Position numbers and translations under genes: made by a program. Positions 21,776 to 31,950 of a stretch of DNA of 64,000 bases are shown here, in pieces. The stretch's first letter is position 1. The number at the start of each line of letters is the position of its first letter. This DNA is from Sipunculus nudus (taxonomy: Eukaryota > Annelida > Sipuncula > Golfingiida > Sipunculidae), in assembly GCA_026874595.1 (NCBI GenBank), contig CM049315.1, positions 64,231,389-64,295,388 of the forward strand. Direction: 5' to 3'. The notes under the pieces were generated by a model. The model saw only the letters and a program-made list of their open reading frames with translations. It was not told where the DNA came from and did not search any database.

Positions 21776-22303
21776 CCCCTCGCAACGAGGTTGCGAAAAA
21801 GATAAGTAATGCCTCCGTTCGTGCATGCGTCTGTCCGTCCGTCTGGAAATGGCTAGTAGCCGATTTCAAGCTAAACTGTTTGACCAAAACCTTTTATCTG
21901 GCACATATGGCTCATCCACCCGTCAAGGCCAAAAATCCCTCTTCCTAAAAAAGCTTGTGGACCCATTTTAAGCCAAACCGTTTGACAAAAAAAAACATTT
22001 TATCTTAAATATATGGCTCACCAAACAATGGATGAAGAACCCTGTTGATTTTGAGATCCCAGGGTCAAAGATCAAGGGCATAGGTCCCCCTTCTTGAAAA
22101 GCTTGTGGACCCATTTTAAGCCAAACCGTTTGACAAAAACTTTTATCTTGCACGTATTGGTCACCAACCTATTGATGAAGAACCCTTTCGATTAAGAGGT
22201 CACGGGGTCAAAGGTCAAGGCCACAGGATCCATTTCTAAAAAAAAAGCTTGTGGACCCATTTTAAACCATACCCTTGACCAAAACCTTTCTCCATGCACA
22301 TAT
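21776..22303 (-). mobile_element. Pearl-like element fragment, ~147-bp core, distinct hairpin
   Basis: On the minus strand the 3' end is the hairpin 21,780-21,796 (TCGCAAC and GTTGCGA around GAG). It is preceded by a GACGGACGGACAGACG tract at about 21,829-21,844. The core repeats AAGCTTGTGGACCCATTTTA at 21,951, 22,099 and 22,245, a period of 146-148 bp, with AGGTCAAGG-type words. The 5' end is cut off by the G-tract repeat at 22,304. Confidence 0.7.
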
Positions 22304-22437
22304 GGCAGGGGCAGATCCAAGGTTTAGGAAAAGGGGGGGGGGGGGTCCAACCCAGGAAGACTAATGAAAACCCAAAAAAAAAGTCCCCAGGTCTGGAAAA
22401 GGGGGGTGGAGGCAGCAAAATTTTATCTGAAGCCCTT
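22304..22437 (+). repeat. G-tract dispersed repeat, copy 2
   Basis: GGGGCAGATCCAAGG, a G12 run, TCCAACCCAGGAAG, CCCCAGGTCTGGAAAAGGGG and TGAAGCCCTTA match 9,588-9,730. The copy breaks at CCCTTA exactly where a P1 5' end begins, so P1 inserted into it. Confidence 0.7.
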
Positions 22438-24694
22438 AACAAGTGACCCATGGGTCATGCCGCTCAGCTGACTGGGAAGAGATTCGTAAAAGGAAATTTT
22501 ATCATCTGAATGGTAGTATATACCCATTCACCTGAAGCATCAAACAGGTTAACCAACAGGCCAAGATTGTGTCTGTATTTATATATCTCAAAAATGGAGA
22601 AAAAAATGCGTAAACTTTAAAAAAGTACAGGTGGCTCCACCAGTCTGCAGAAACTAATAAAAACACATGGTCAATATCTATGCAAAGAATCATGGTGATC
22701 TCTGCATTAGTTGTTTAGATACTTCAGCTTTTGTATCAAATTTTCCATTATTCTGAGGGATACTTCGGAGTCCTATAGCTTGAAGGATATGGGTAACAGA
22801 GACCTAATTTCAGGTTTCCATTGACACCCTTCATGGGTCTCCTTGCATAACAAGAATGAAGATTCTAGGTCCAGATGTTACAATTTGTGCAACGTTAACA
22901 GATGACAGCATCCTTAAAGGTCTCAAAAATAGAGACAAAAATTCGAAAAATTGAATAAAATCACCAGTCTGCAGAAACTGATGAAACACTCCATAAGCAA
23001 TATCCATGCAGAGAATCATGGTGATCTCTGCATTATTTGTTCAGATACTTCATCTTTAGTATCAAATTTTCCATTATTCTGAGGGATACTTCGGAGGCTT
23101 ATACCTTGAAGGATATGGGAAACAGAGACCTAATTTCAGGTTTCCACAGACACTTTTCATGGGCCTCCTTGCATAACAAGCATGAAGAATCGAGGTCCAG
23201 TTGTTACGATTTGTACCCTGTTGACAGATAACAACATGTTTAAAGGTCTCAAAAAATAGAGAAAAAAAATCGTCAAAATTTGAAAAAATAGAGGTGGCGC
23301 ACCCAGTCTGCAGAAACTGATGGAACACCTCATGATCAATATATATGCCAAAAATAATGAACATCAGTGTTGTAGTTATTGAGATACTGCAGTTTTTGTA
23401 TCAAAATTTTCATAATTCAGGAGGTATTTTGGAGCCATACAGCCTAAAGGATATGGGTAACAGAGACCTAATTTTAGGTTTCCATGGAGACTTTTCATGG
23501 GTCTCCCTGTGTGTCAAGAATGAAGATTCTAGGTCAAGTCGTTACGATTTGTACCCTGTTGACAGATAACTACATCCTTAAAGTTCTCAAAAATAAAGAA
23601 AAAAAAATTGTAAAAAATTTGAAAAAAATACAGGTGGCGCCACCAGTCTGCAGGAACTGATGGAACACCTCTTGATCAATAGGTATCCCACAAATCATGA
23701 CCATTAGTGTTGTAGTTATTGAGATGTTGCAGTTTTTTTATCAAATTTTCGATTATTCTGGAGGGGGGGGGGGGTAATTGGGAGCCCCACAGCTCAAAGG
23801 ATATGGGTAACAGAGACCTTATTTCTGGTTTCCATGGAGACTTTTCATAGGTCTCCCACTGTGTCAAGAATGAAGATTGTCGGTCCAGTCTTTACGATTT
23901 GTGCCCTTTTTACAGATGTTCACATTTTTAAAGGTCTCAAAAATAGAGAAAATAATTCGTTAAAAAAATTGAAAAATACAGGTGGTGCCACCATTCTGCA
24001 GAAACTGATGAAACATCTCATGATCAATATGTAAGCCAAAAATCATGACCATCAGTGATGTAATTAAAGAGATATTGATGTTTTTGTATGAATTTTTTTT
24101 ACTATTTCCGGGGGGGGGGGTACTTTTTGGCCTCATAGCTTGAAGGATATTGGTAACAGAGACCTAATTTTTTGTTTCCATGGAGACTTTTCATTGGTCT
24201 CTCACACTGTCAAGAATGAAGATTCTAGGCCCAGTCTTAACGATTTGTGCCCTGTTAACAGATGTTCACATTTTTAAAGGTCTCAAAAATAGAGAAAAAA
24301 ATTCGTAAAAAATCGAAAAATGCAGGTGGCGCCACCAGTCTGCAGGAACTGATGGAACATCTCATGATCAATATGTATGCCAAAATTTATGACCATCAGC
24401 GATGTAGTTAATGAGATATTGAAGTTTTTGTATGAAATTTTTGACTATTCTAGGGGGTACTTTGGGGCCCCATAGCTCGAAGGATATGGGTAACAGAGAC
24501 CTCATTTCTGGTTTCCAAGGAGATTTTTCATGGACCTCTCAGAATGTCACGTAACAAGTTTCTAGGTCCAGCGGTTCCGATTTGTGCCAGGTTAAATGAC
24601 AGACGGACGGACAGACGGACGGACAGACGGACGACGGACAAAGGGTGATCGCTATATAAAGCTCAGATGACTTACAGTCAGCTGAGCTAAAAAA
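22438..24694 (+). mobile_element. P1 element with ~340-bp tandem core (copy D)
   Basis: The 5' module AACAAGTGACCCATGGGTCA with GCTCAGCTGA is at 22,438. The 3' module is a GGACGGACAGACGG tract (about 24,602-24,634), GATCGCTATA and the P1 hairpin ending about 24,689. The core has six units: the landmark CACCAGTCTGCAG recurs at about 22,637, 22,970, 23,299, 23,642, 23,990 and 24,332. Each unit contains AAGGATATGGGTAACAGAGACC, TTTCCATGGAGACTTTTCAT and, in the better units, GGTGGCGCCACC. Frames on either strand reflect the repeat, not genes. Confidence 0.85.
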
Positions 24695-24815
24695 CGTTGT
24701 TTCTCATGAAAGAGCGGGTGTACTGTGTAATACACCCATTCTAATTATGCCCCTTGCGAGGGGGTGTTCCGCTTTGCGGTGCCCTTGTTAACTTACTTGT
24801 CTGGGGGAAAGTGGA
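24695..24815. other. Cluster of three small hairpins
   Basis: Between two P1 elements lie GGGTGTA/TACACCC (24,716-24,737), CCCCT/AGGGG (24,750-24,763) and CCGC/GCGG (24,769-24,779). They resemble 3'-terminal hairpins of other element families stacked by successive insertion. Confidence 0.5.
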
Positions 24816-25196
24816 AACAAGGGACCCGTGGGTCACGGCGCTCAGCTGAAGTTTGAAATTTTAGCAAATGCAAAATATGCTGTTTTCTATTCTTTTGTTT
24901 TTCATATATATATAAGCATATGAGAAGCTAAGTAGAAGAAGAAAGTAAAGTTTTAAATATATGATTGCAAAACTAATACTCTGTCAAGACTGTCATGAAG
25001 AAAAACAGTAAATTTTTTAGATACTGTGATGCATATGAAAAAATTTACATATGGACAGGCAAATGGACAGCTTGGACTGATACCTTTATTTCACTTTCAG
25101 TGGAAAAATGCATTTAAGTTTATATTAAACCCTATTTTTTAAAGCATATCCACTTTTTCCATTAATAGTTTTTATCATATTCGTTTTTTTTTTAAA

Positions 25197-25469
25197 TACT
25201 CTTGAAACATTGGACAGCAACAAAACTGCAGGTTGTGACTGGCTACGGGGTTACCTTTCACTCAATAAAGAGCTTATTATTCGTTCCCCAAATTCCACAA
25301 GCACTCACAGGGCAAAAAGCTTTAACAGGGAAACGGTTAAGAAGTTCAGTGACAATTCTAGAAACTGTCATCAAGAGGCATAAATTTCAGTCTAACAAAA
25401 TTTATAATATCGATGAAACTGGGCTCATGACGGTTCATAAACCACCCAGAGTGATTGCCACCAAAGGGG
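25197..25469 (+). pseudogene. pogo/Tigger-like transposase, N-terminal part
   Basis: One frame reads CDWLRGYLSLNKELIIRSPN, STSTHRAKSFNRETVKKFSD; after a frameshift another reads LETVIKRHKFQSNKIYNIDE, TGLMTVHKPPRVIATKG. NIDETG holds the first catalytic Asp of the DDE/DDD domain of Tigger/jerky-type transposases. The DNA-binding (CENP-B-like) domain is missing, so the piece is truncated on the left at the boundary with P1 copy C. It stops mid-domain at 25,469 where P1 copy B begins, and the same protein resumes at 27,367. Confidence 0.85.
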
Positions 25470-26714
25470 AACAAGGGACCCATGGGTCAACGCGCTCAGC
25501 TGAAGTTTTGCAAATGCAAAATATGCGAAATATTCTATTGTAAGGTTTTTCATATTTACAAGCATATGAGAAGCTAAGAGGAAAGGGGCCCTCCTACTTG
25601 GTTAAAGTAAAGTTCTAAATATATGATTGCAGAACTAATACTCTGACAAGACGGACATGAAGAAAAACATTAAAGTTTTGAGATACTGTGATGCATATGA
25701 AAAATTTACACGGATGGACAGGCAAATGGACAGAATGGACTAATACCTTTATTTCACTTTCAAGGGTATAATGCATTTAAGTTTATATTTAAGCCTATTT
25801 TTTTAGCGTATCCACTTTTTCCATTAACAGTTTTTATCAGATTCGTTTTTTTTTTTTATTTACAAGTTTTATAAATTTGTAATAAAAAAATCGGAAATAT
25901 AAGTTAAAATATCAGAATTCAAAGTTGCAATCATTATTTATACAGAGTGTAGCTAATATCAGGTCATATTATGCATACACATATATTTTATTATTTTTAA
26001 ATCACAAATGTCTAAACTGAATTTAAAAGAAAATAATGCCACAACATGGCATCTTCAAGATTATTCCTTGAATCAGTATTAAAAGGTTTTGTACGTTGGA
26101 GCTTTCAGTACATGCTTAATTTTATTCACAGATATAAAAGATTCAGTAAATCTGATAAAATAGACCATCTTTTCAAATAAAGTATACACACTGTTAGTTG
26201 AATGAAGGACAAACATCATCATTGTGCTAATTACTATCTCATATATATTTTTTTACTGGAATTAATACTCAATTTCACACCTGGTGAAGTTTTTACTCTT
26301 CTGAAGTAAAGAATGACTTATCTGATGAACATTCACTTTTATATAGCAATATATCACTTTATCGACACAATTAAATGTGCACTTTAATAATTTTAACCCT
26401 GGTGGTACAATACAAAATCTAAATTGTAGCACAGCCTAGAATAAGAATGAATCAAATACAGAAAATTATAACATTCATCTAGTTTATGCACCAGATGGGG
26501 GGGGGGGGGGAGAGCAGGACAGGGGGGAAGCCTGCTAGTAGTGGCCAAGCTGAGCCAAGGCAAGCTGCCTGGAGAGGGTTACATAATACATGTGAAGGCT
26601 GTACTACAAGGTGGGCCTGATGTAAACATCACTTGACATGGTGAATGAAAACTTGAATAAAAGCTTCTCTTTTCAATCAATTCCTTTGAAATTTCAGATT
26701 TTAAAAGATTAAAT

Positions 26715-26768
<54 letters not shown>

Positions 26769-27366
26769 TGTGAAAATTAAATCAACAGTGCTAAAAGGGA
26801 AAAAACGTTCCGTAGCCAAAGTTGGACAAAATTTAAGGTATTGATTTTAAATTTATACTAATAACTTAAAAAAATTGCAAAACTAGATCTAATTTTGGGT
26901 AACATTTGAATCTTGATTTAATAAAGTTATATCCCTGATAAAAAGTCTCCACCTTCGGCATTTTCCCGATTTTTAAAAATTGCATTTAATTTGGACCCAT
27001 AACTTCAACATAATACTCAATACTGACAACATTTTTTGTATGTTAATATAATATGTGTGGAAGAATATCAATACTAAATATAATCAAAAACAGACCAATG
27101 GTTTCGATATTAGGCAGCATTGAAGTGTAACAATGGCTTTTTAATGAAAAACGGAGGTTTTTCCTTAATATTTCAAAGGAACAAAGTCCTAGTGACCCAA
27201 TTTTCGGTATGGTAGGAGATTTTGGGGACATCTAACTGTATGCAAAATTTTGGATTCATAGTTCCAACGGTTTCAAAACGTGCCCTGTTAACGGACGGAC
27301 GGAAGACGGAGAAAGGACCACGACTATAGCTCAGATGACTTGTAGTCAGCTGAGCTAAAAAAAAAA
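25470..27366 (+). mobile_element. P1 element inserted in transposase (copy B)
   Basis: Begins AACAAGGGACCCATGGGTCA with GCTCAGCTGA, then a 1.9-kb body with a G14 run at about 26,498 and a TA array at 26,719-26,766. It ends with a GGACGGACGGAAGACGG tract, GACTATAG, the P1 hairpin and an A10 run at 27,357-27,366. Left flank ends in the transposase codons for ATKG and right flank resumes with VGQITSTERG. The two flanks join within an A-rich codon pair, so the element ends are fixed to within the A run and no long target duplication is present. Confidence 0.88.
26719..26766. repeat. (TA)n microsatellite
   Basis: About 24 TA units inside P1 copy B; the corresponding site in copy C has only a few TA units, so this expanded after insertion. 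Confidence 0.95.
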
Positions 27367-28302
27367 GTGGGACAAATCACATCTACTGAAAGGGGGACTC
27401 CGGTAACAATGGTTGTAGCTGTCAATGCTGCGTGTAATACCATACCTTCTCTTCTGTTAATTCCCCGTGTATATTTTCGTAATCATGATTGCCGTTGCAC
27501 CACCAGGTACTACAGGTTCTGAAAATCCAAGTGGTTGGATCACTGCGGAAATCTTTGAAACATGACTTGAATATTTTATTGAACATTCTCATTCAAACAA
27601 AACAAAACTTACACTGCTGATCTTTGACAACCACAGCTCGGAAAAGTTAAGTTGTGATTGATAATGTAAGGGACAATGTTGTTCTCCTCAATTCCCGCCG
27701 ATCACGAGTCATAAACTTTAGCCCCTGGACCGAACTGTAAATGGTCCCCTGAAGAAGTATTTCAGTGCAGCATGCAATGAGTGGCAGCTATAAGCAATCC
27801 TGGGAAATCTATAACAAGTTACGAAGTAGCACAGTGCTTAGGAAAGTCATATATGTCCGAGCGTTTCCTACTCAAAATATTCAAACAGGATTTCGTGTGA
27901 CATGGATTTTTCTGTAGGACAGACACGTTTTCAGTGAAGACGAGTTTTTAAGCCCTTATGTAACAGATCAAAAATGATACAGGAACCAGCAGGTGCAGAG
28001 CTAACAGTTAAGCAAGCTTTTGATGAAGTCACAGACTGGACTCAATCCAGCTCCAGCTCCGTAGGCGAACATGGCACAACTGCCAGAACCATGAGAACAC
28101 CCAGCCACAGCTCCCAGAGCAAATAAAGAAACTTAGCCTGGACCAGCAGGAACCAAAAACACGGCTCCGCATGCAGATACAAAAAAGCAGCCAGAACCAG
28201 ATAAAACCACAGATTCAGCTCTGCTAGCAGATACAAAACCGGGACAATTCCAAGCGGGAGCTCGCAAATCGGATATTGAACAATCCCTAACAGAGCCATA
28301 AT
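27367..28302 (+). pseudogene. pogo/Tigger-like transposase, C-terminal part
   Basis: Reads VGQITSTERGTPVTMVVAVN, AACNTIPSLLLIPRVYF; after a frameshift VIMIAVAPPGTTGSENPSGW, ITAEIFE, a stop, then LEYFIEHSHSNKTKLTLLIF, DNHSSE. Later pieces are FPPITSHKL, PLDRTVNGPLKKYFSAACNE, NPGKSITSYEVAQCLGKSY, NIQTGFRV and EDEFLSPYVTDQ. LIFDNHSSE carries the second catalytic Asp. Multiple stops and frameshifts make it dead. The coding trace runs to a TAA at about 28,300 and the outer P1 body resumes within a few bases, so no 3' UTR or terminal inverted repeat remains. Confidence 0.85.
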
Positions 28303-29899
28303 CCATAATAAGTTTTATAAATTTTCCAAATAAAAAAATTTGAAAATATAAGTTAAAATATCAGAATTGTAAGTTGCAATCATTATTTATTCAGAGTTTA
28401 ACCCACATCAGGTCATATTATGCATACACAACTATTTTATTATTTTCAAATCACAAATGTTTAAACTGAATTTAAAAGAAAATAATGTCACAACATGGCG
28501 TCTTCAAGATTATTCCTTGATTCACTATTAAAAAGTTTAGTACGCTGGAGTTTTCAGTACATGCTTTATTTTATTCACCGAAATAAAAGATTCAGTAAAT
28601 TTGATAAAATAAAAACATCTTTTCAAATAAAGTATACACACTGTTGGTTGAATGAGGGACAAACAATATCATTATGCTAATTACTATCTCAGCTATAATT
28701 TATTACTGTAATCAAGGAGTTGTCAGGAGAGTCCTTTAAACTCCTTGCTGGAATTAAAATTCAATTTCACACCTGGTGAAGTTTTTACTCTTCTGAAGTA
28801 AGGAATTCCTTATCTGATGAACATCAACACTTTCATAGTAATATACCACTTTGTGGACACAATTAAATGTGCATTTTAATCATTGTAACCTTGGTGGTAC
28901 AATACAAAATCTAAAATGTAGCAAAAGCCTAAAATAAGAATGAATCAAACACAGAGAAAATTATATTAATCATCTAGTTTATGCACCATCCGGGGGGGGG
29001 GGGGGAGAGAGGCAGTGTGCAGGGCAGAGGGGACGCCTGTCAGTAGTGGCCAGGCTGAGCCAAGGCAAGCTGCCTCGAGTGGGTTACATAACACAGGTGA
29101 AGGCTGTAGGCTACTAGTTGGGCTTGATGTAAAAAAACACTTGACATGGTGTATGAAAACTTGAATAAAAGCTACTCTTTTCCATCAATTCCCTATGAAA
29201 TTTCAGATTTTAAAAGATTAAATCCTTGTGTATATATATGCTGCGAAAATTACATCAATAGTGCTTACAGGGAAAAAAATGTGCTGTTGCCAAAGTTTGA
29301 CAAAATTTAAGGTATTGATTTTTTATTTATGCTAATAACTTAAAAAAATTGAAAAATTCAGATCAAATTTTGGGCAAACAATTGATTCTTGATTAAATAA
29401 AGTTATATCCCTGAAAAAAGTCTGTAGCTCCAGCCATTCTTAAGTTAAGTTAGTAAATATATTCCTTGATTTTTTACAAGGTGCATTATGTTAGGGCCCA
29501 TAACTTCAACACATTACGCAATACTGATCTGAATTTTTGGTATGTACATAAAAAATGTATGCAAGAATAAGCATACTAAATATGATCAAAAACAAGACAG
29601 TGGTTTTGATATTAGGCAGTCTTGAACTGTAACAATGGGGTTTTAATGATAAACAGAGGTTTTTCCTTAAAATCTCGAAAGAACGAAGTCCTTGTGACCA
29701 AATTTGCTTTATAGTAGGAGATTTTGGGGACAATAACTGTATGCAAATTTTGGATTTTTAGGTCAAACGGTTTCAAAACGTGCCCTGTTAACGGACAGAC
29801 AGCCGGACGGCCAGACGGCCGGAAGGACGACGGACAAATAACCTCGACTATAGCTCAGATGACTTATAGTCAGCTGAGCTAAAAACCTGGCATTTCTGA

Positions 29900-30250
29900 T
29901 CCCAAAAAGTCGTATAACAGAGGTGGCGCCACCTGCAGGTTATATATAGCGACATGTCAGCCATGTGGTTAATTCGTTAACATATCAGCCATGTGGTTAA
30001 TAAGTCTCAAAAATCTGGAAATGATTGCTTTTCATGAGATCAAAGGTAAAAGATTTTGCACCATATATGCAAACGTGAAATTATCAAATTCCTCGATCAG
30101 CGAAATTCGAAGTCCTGTGGAAACATCAGTCTGGAAATAATTCCATTCAATATAGTTTTTATTTATTTAACCTAACTAAAAAGAATCCTCGATTCCTCGT
30201 GTATTATCTATAGACTAAAGTGATCCTATCACTTAAAATAATGTAAGTCA
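29900..30250. repeat. GGCGCCACC-type core copy
   Basis: CAGAGGTGGCGCCACCTGCA at about 29,918 is followed by two tandem ATGTCAGCCATGTGGTTAAT words 36 bp apart, then ATTTTGCACCATATATGCAAA and AAGTCCTGTGGAAACATCA. Collinear with 21,480-21,690. No ends identified. Confidence 0.6.
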
Positions 30251-30428
30251 TGTGATGAGGTAGCCTGTAAAATGTTGTGAAGAAAGCAGCAGGGGTTTTA
30301 GATATAGGCCTATTTGGTAAAAAAAATGAAGCGGGACGGACGCGGAAGGACGCGAACCATTTTAGTGGTCCTCCCTCCTACGACTGTTGACAAAAAAAAC
30401 ATAAGGGGACAGTGTTGTGTGTTTTGTT

Positions 30429-30469
<41 letters not shown>

Positions 30470-31090
30470 GTTGGGGCAGAGGGGGATAGATTTAATCCCC
30501 TTATACTTCTGCAGTGTCAATTAAGGCTAACCCGCCCCCTCCACCTATCATGACCAAATTAGATGGGGTGGATAATTTGCAGAATATTAGGCCTGTGCCC
30601 TGTAGGCCTATACCCGTAATTTGTAGTACATATACTAGGCCTATTTATAAATTAACAACCTGTTGTTATTAAACAGTTCATCCTCTTTTATACCATGCGG
30701 GTTCTCACAGGGACAGCAATAGGCCTAGGCCCCATCATGTACTGGCCGGGTTTCCCAAATAAAAGATCCCTGTGGGCCTACTTGTTAGCCTGTGTGGACT
30801 CCTATATATTATAGGCCTGTAAGTGCTACAGTGAGAGGCGGATCCTCCATAGTAGAAAAAAGATTATACGTATTATATATACAGAAATTTATATTGGTTG
30901 CATTCCAAAGATATTCCACGTAATAAGGATGTGTTGAACATTAAAAAATATATCATCCGCTCCCACCTTCATCCCCATCCAATTCTATAGGCCTACGTTT
31001 GAAGTATGGATGGCAAATCGAATCCTTGATGCATGGGGAACTAAATCACAAACATGTAGGTCTATTATTTTGCCTGGTAAAGATATGTAA
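30251..31090. other. SLC6 upstream region with GA repeat and AGGCCTA cluster
   Basis: Contains (GA)n at 30,430-30,468 and at least eight TAGGCCT/AGGCCTA words between 30,305 and 30,995. No coding frame of note. A C9 run sits at 31,101 just beyond. Confidence 0.7.
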
Positions 31091-31685
31091 TCCTAGTATG
31101 CCCCCCCCCGGTGCCCATGAAACAGCTTTAGCCTACTGAAAGGGTTAACGGGTGCTCGATCGGTCGGGGCCAAAATTGGGTTCGGGGAGTGGATGTGCGC
31201 ATGCCCGTGGGTCTTGTATGGAAAATTATTGACACCATTCTGTGAAAGGACGAAACGTGTGGAAATAAAGAGAGCTTGGGCCCAACTGCCAATATCCCCT
31301 TGGAGACGGACGCTAGCCAATCGGCGGCCATGCATGTATTATGATTATTGGCAAACCTCGGTATATTTGTCATTCTAGTGGCCGATCTCGTTAGCGGCGG
31401 TTGCACAGGGGTTGTTTGTAAAGTGAGGGTCTGTTTTTGTGGCGGTGCTTTGATATTGTGAGCATTCAAACACGTGCTGAACTGACTTATTAGGTTTCTG
31501 TTCCGTTGGCTAGGATCTTTTGTGATAAGGGCCACTGTACATGTTGCCAATTCACGCACGGACATAATTTATGCGTTCTCTGTCTTTCATTCATGCACAG
31601 GCTGTGCTAACGAACGGTTGAGCCGACACTGAGAACAACCACAAAAAGACTTCGCACGTGGAATTACGCCGGCACCTTCGACAAA
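31091..31685 (+). promoter_or_regulatory. Likely promoter and 5' UTR of SLC6 gene
   Basis: Richer in CpG than its surroundings. GCTAGCCAATCGGCGGCCATG at about 31,312 contains a forward CCAAT box next to a GC-rich YY1-like GCGGCCATG word. No TATA box is evident, as in many invertebrate housekeeping promoters. The transcription start cannot be fixed from sequence. A 145-codon frame on the minus strand (31,128-31,565) is the longest in this region but lacks domains and probably exists by chance. Confidence 0.45.
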
Positions 31686-31944
31686 ATGGCGGGTACGAGC
31701 GAAACCAATGCTGATTGCGTGCCTAATGGAGAAATCAAAACTGGGTTTCTGGCCGAAACCAAAGAAGCACTCGTTCCTGATAATGAACCATGTACTCTAA
31801 AACTCGTGGAAGAACCCGGCAAGGAATTGCCAGAGAGGGAGACTTGGAGTAGAAGGATCGACTTTCTGTTGGCTTGTGTGGGTTTCAGTGTGGGCCTGGG
31901 CAATGTGTGGAGGTTTCCCTATCTCTGCTACAAGAACGGCGGAG
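31686..31944 (+). CDS. SLC6 neurotransmitter:sodium symporter, exon 1 (creatine transporter-like)
   Basis: First coding exon of a Na+/Cl--coupled plasma-membrane transporter. ATG at 31,686 has a good context (CAAAATGG). 86 codons plus one base: a hydrophilic N-tail (1-50), RETW at 51-54 (the Arg/Trp inner gate of the family) and TM1 at about 58-81. The block [17 protein letters not shown] is the family signature. By alignment with LeuT from memory, G66, S68, V69 and N73 occupy sodium-site positions and F67 the substrate position. [10 protein letters not shown] with RETW and LCYKNGG looks closer to the creatine transporter (SLC6A8) than to GABA, taurine or betaine carriers, but one exon cannot settle substrate. 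The exon ends GGAG|GTAAGT, phase 1. A typical family protein has about 600 residues, so roughly 85% lies elsewhere. Exon 2 was not found in the window. Confidence 0.93.
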
Positions 31945-31950
31945 GTAAGT
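31945..31950 (+). other. Splice donor of SLC6 exon 1
   Basis: GTAAGT directly after the NGG codons; perfect match to the U1 consensus. The frame continues only into GGG if spliced to exon 2, restoring the conserved NGGG. Confidence 0.92.

Larger units (their letters stand above)
24816..29885 (+). mobile_element. P1 element, 1.9-kb body, interrupted by 3.1-kb insert (copy C)
   Basis: The 5' module AACAAGGGACCCGTGGGTCA is at 24,816 and the body runs to about 25,195. It resumes at about 28,306 (AGTTTTATAAATTTTCC) and continues collinear with copy A to the P1 hairpin and CTAAAAA at 29,885. Removing 25,196-28,305 leaves about 1.96 kb, the normal size. The insert is a transposase pseudogene that itself carries P1 copy B. 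Confidence 0.8.

Noticed and set aside
22502-24034. Several 60-96 codon frames
   Set aside because: All fall in the 340-bp tandem core and recur unit by unit with different stops.
31128-31565. 145-codon minus-strand frame opposite the SLC6 promoter
   Set aside because: No recognisable domain, low-complexity stretches, and CpG-rich promoter DNA often has few stop codons. No sign of a promoter or splice pattern for it.
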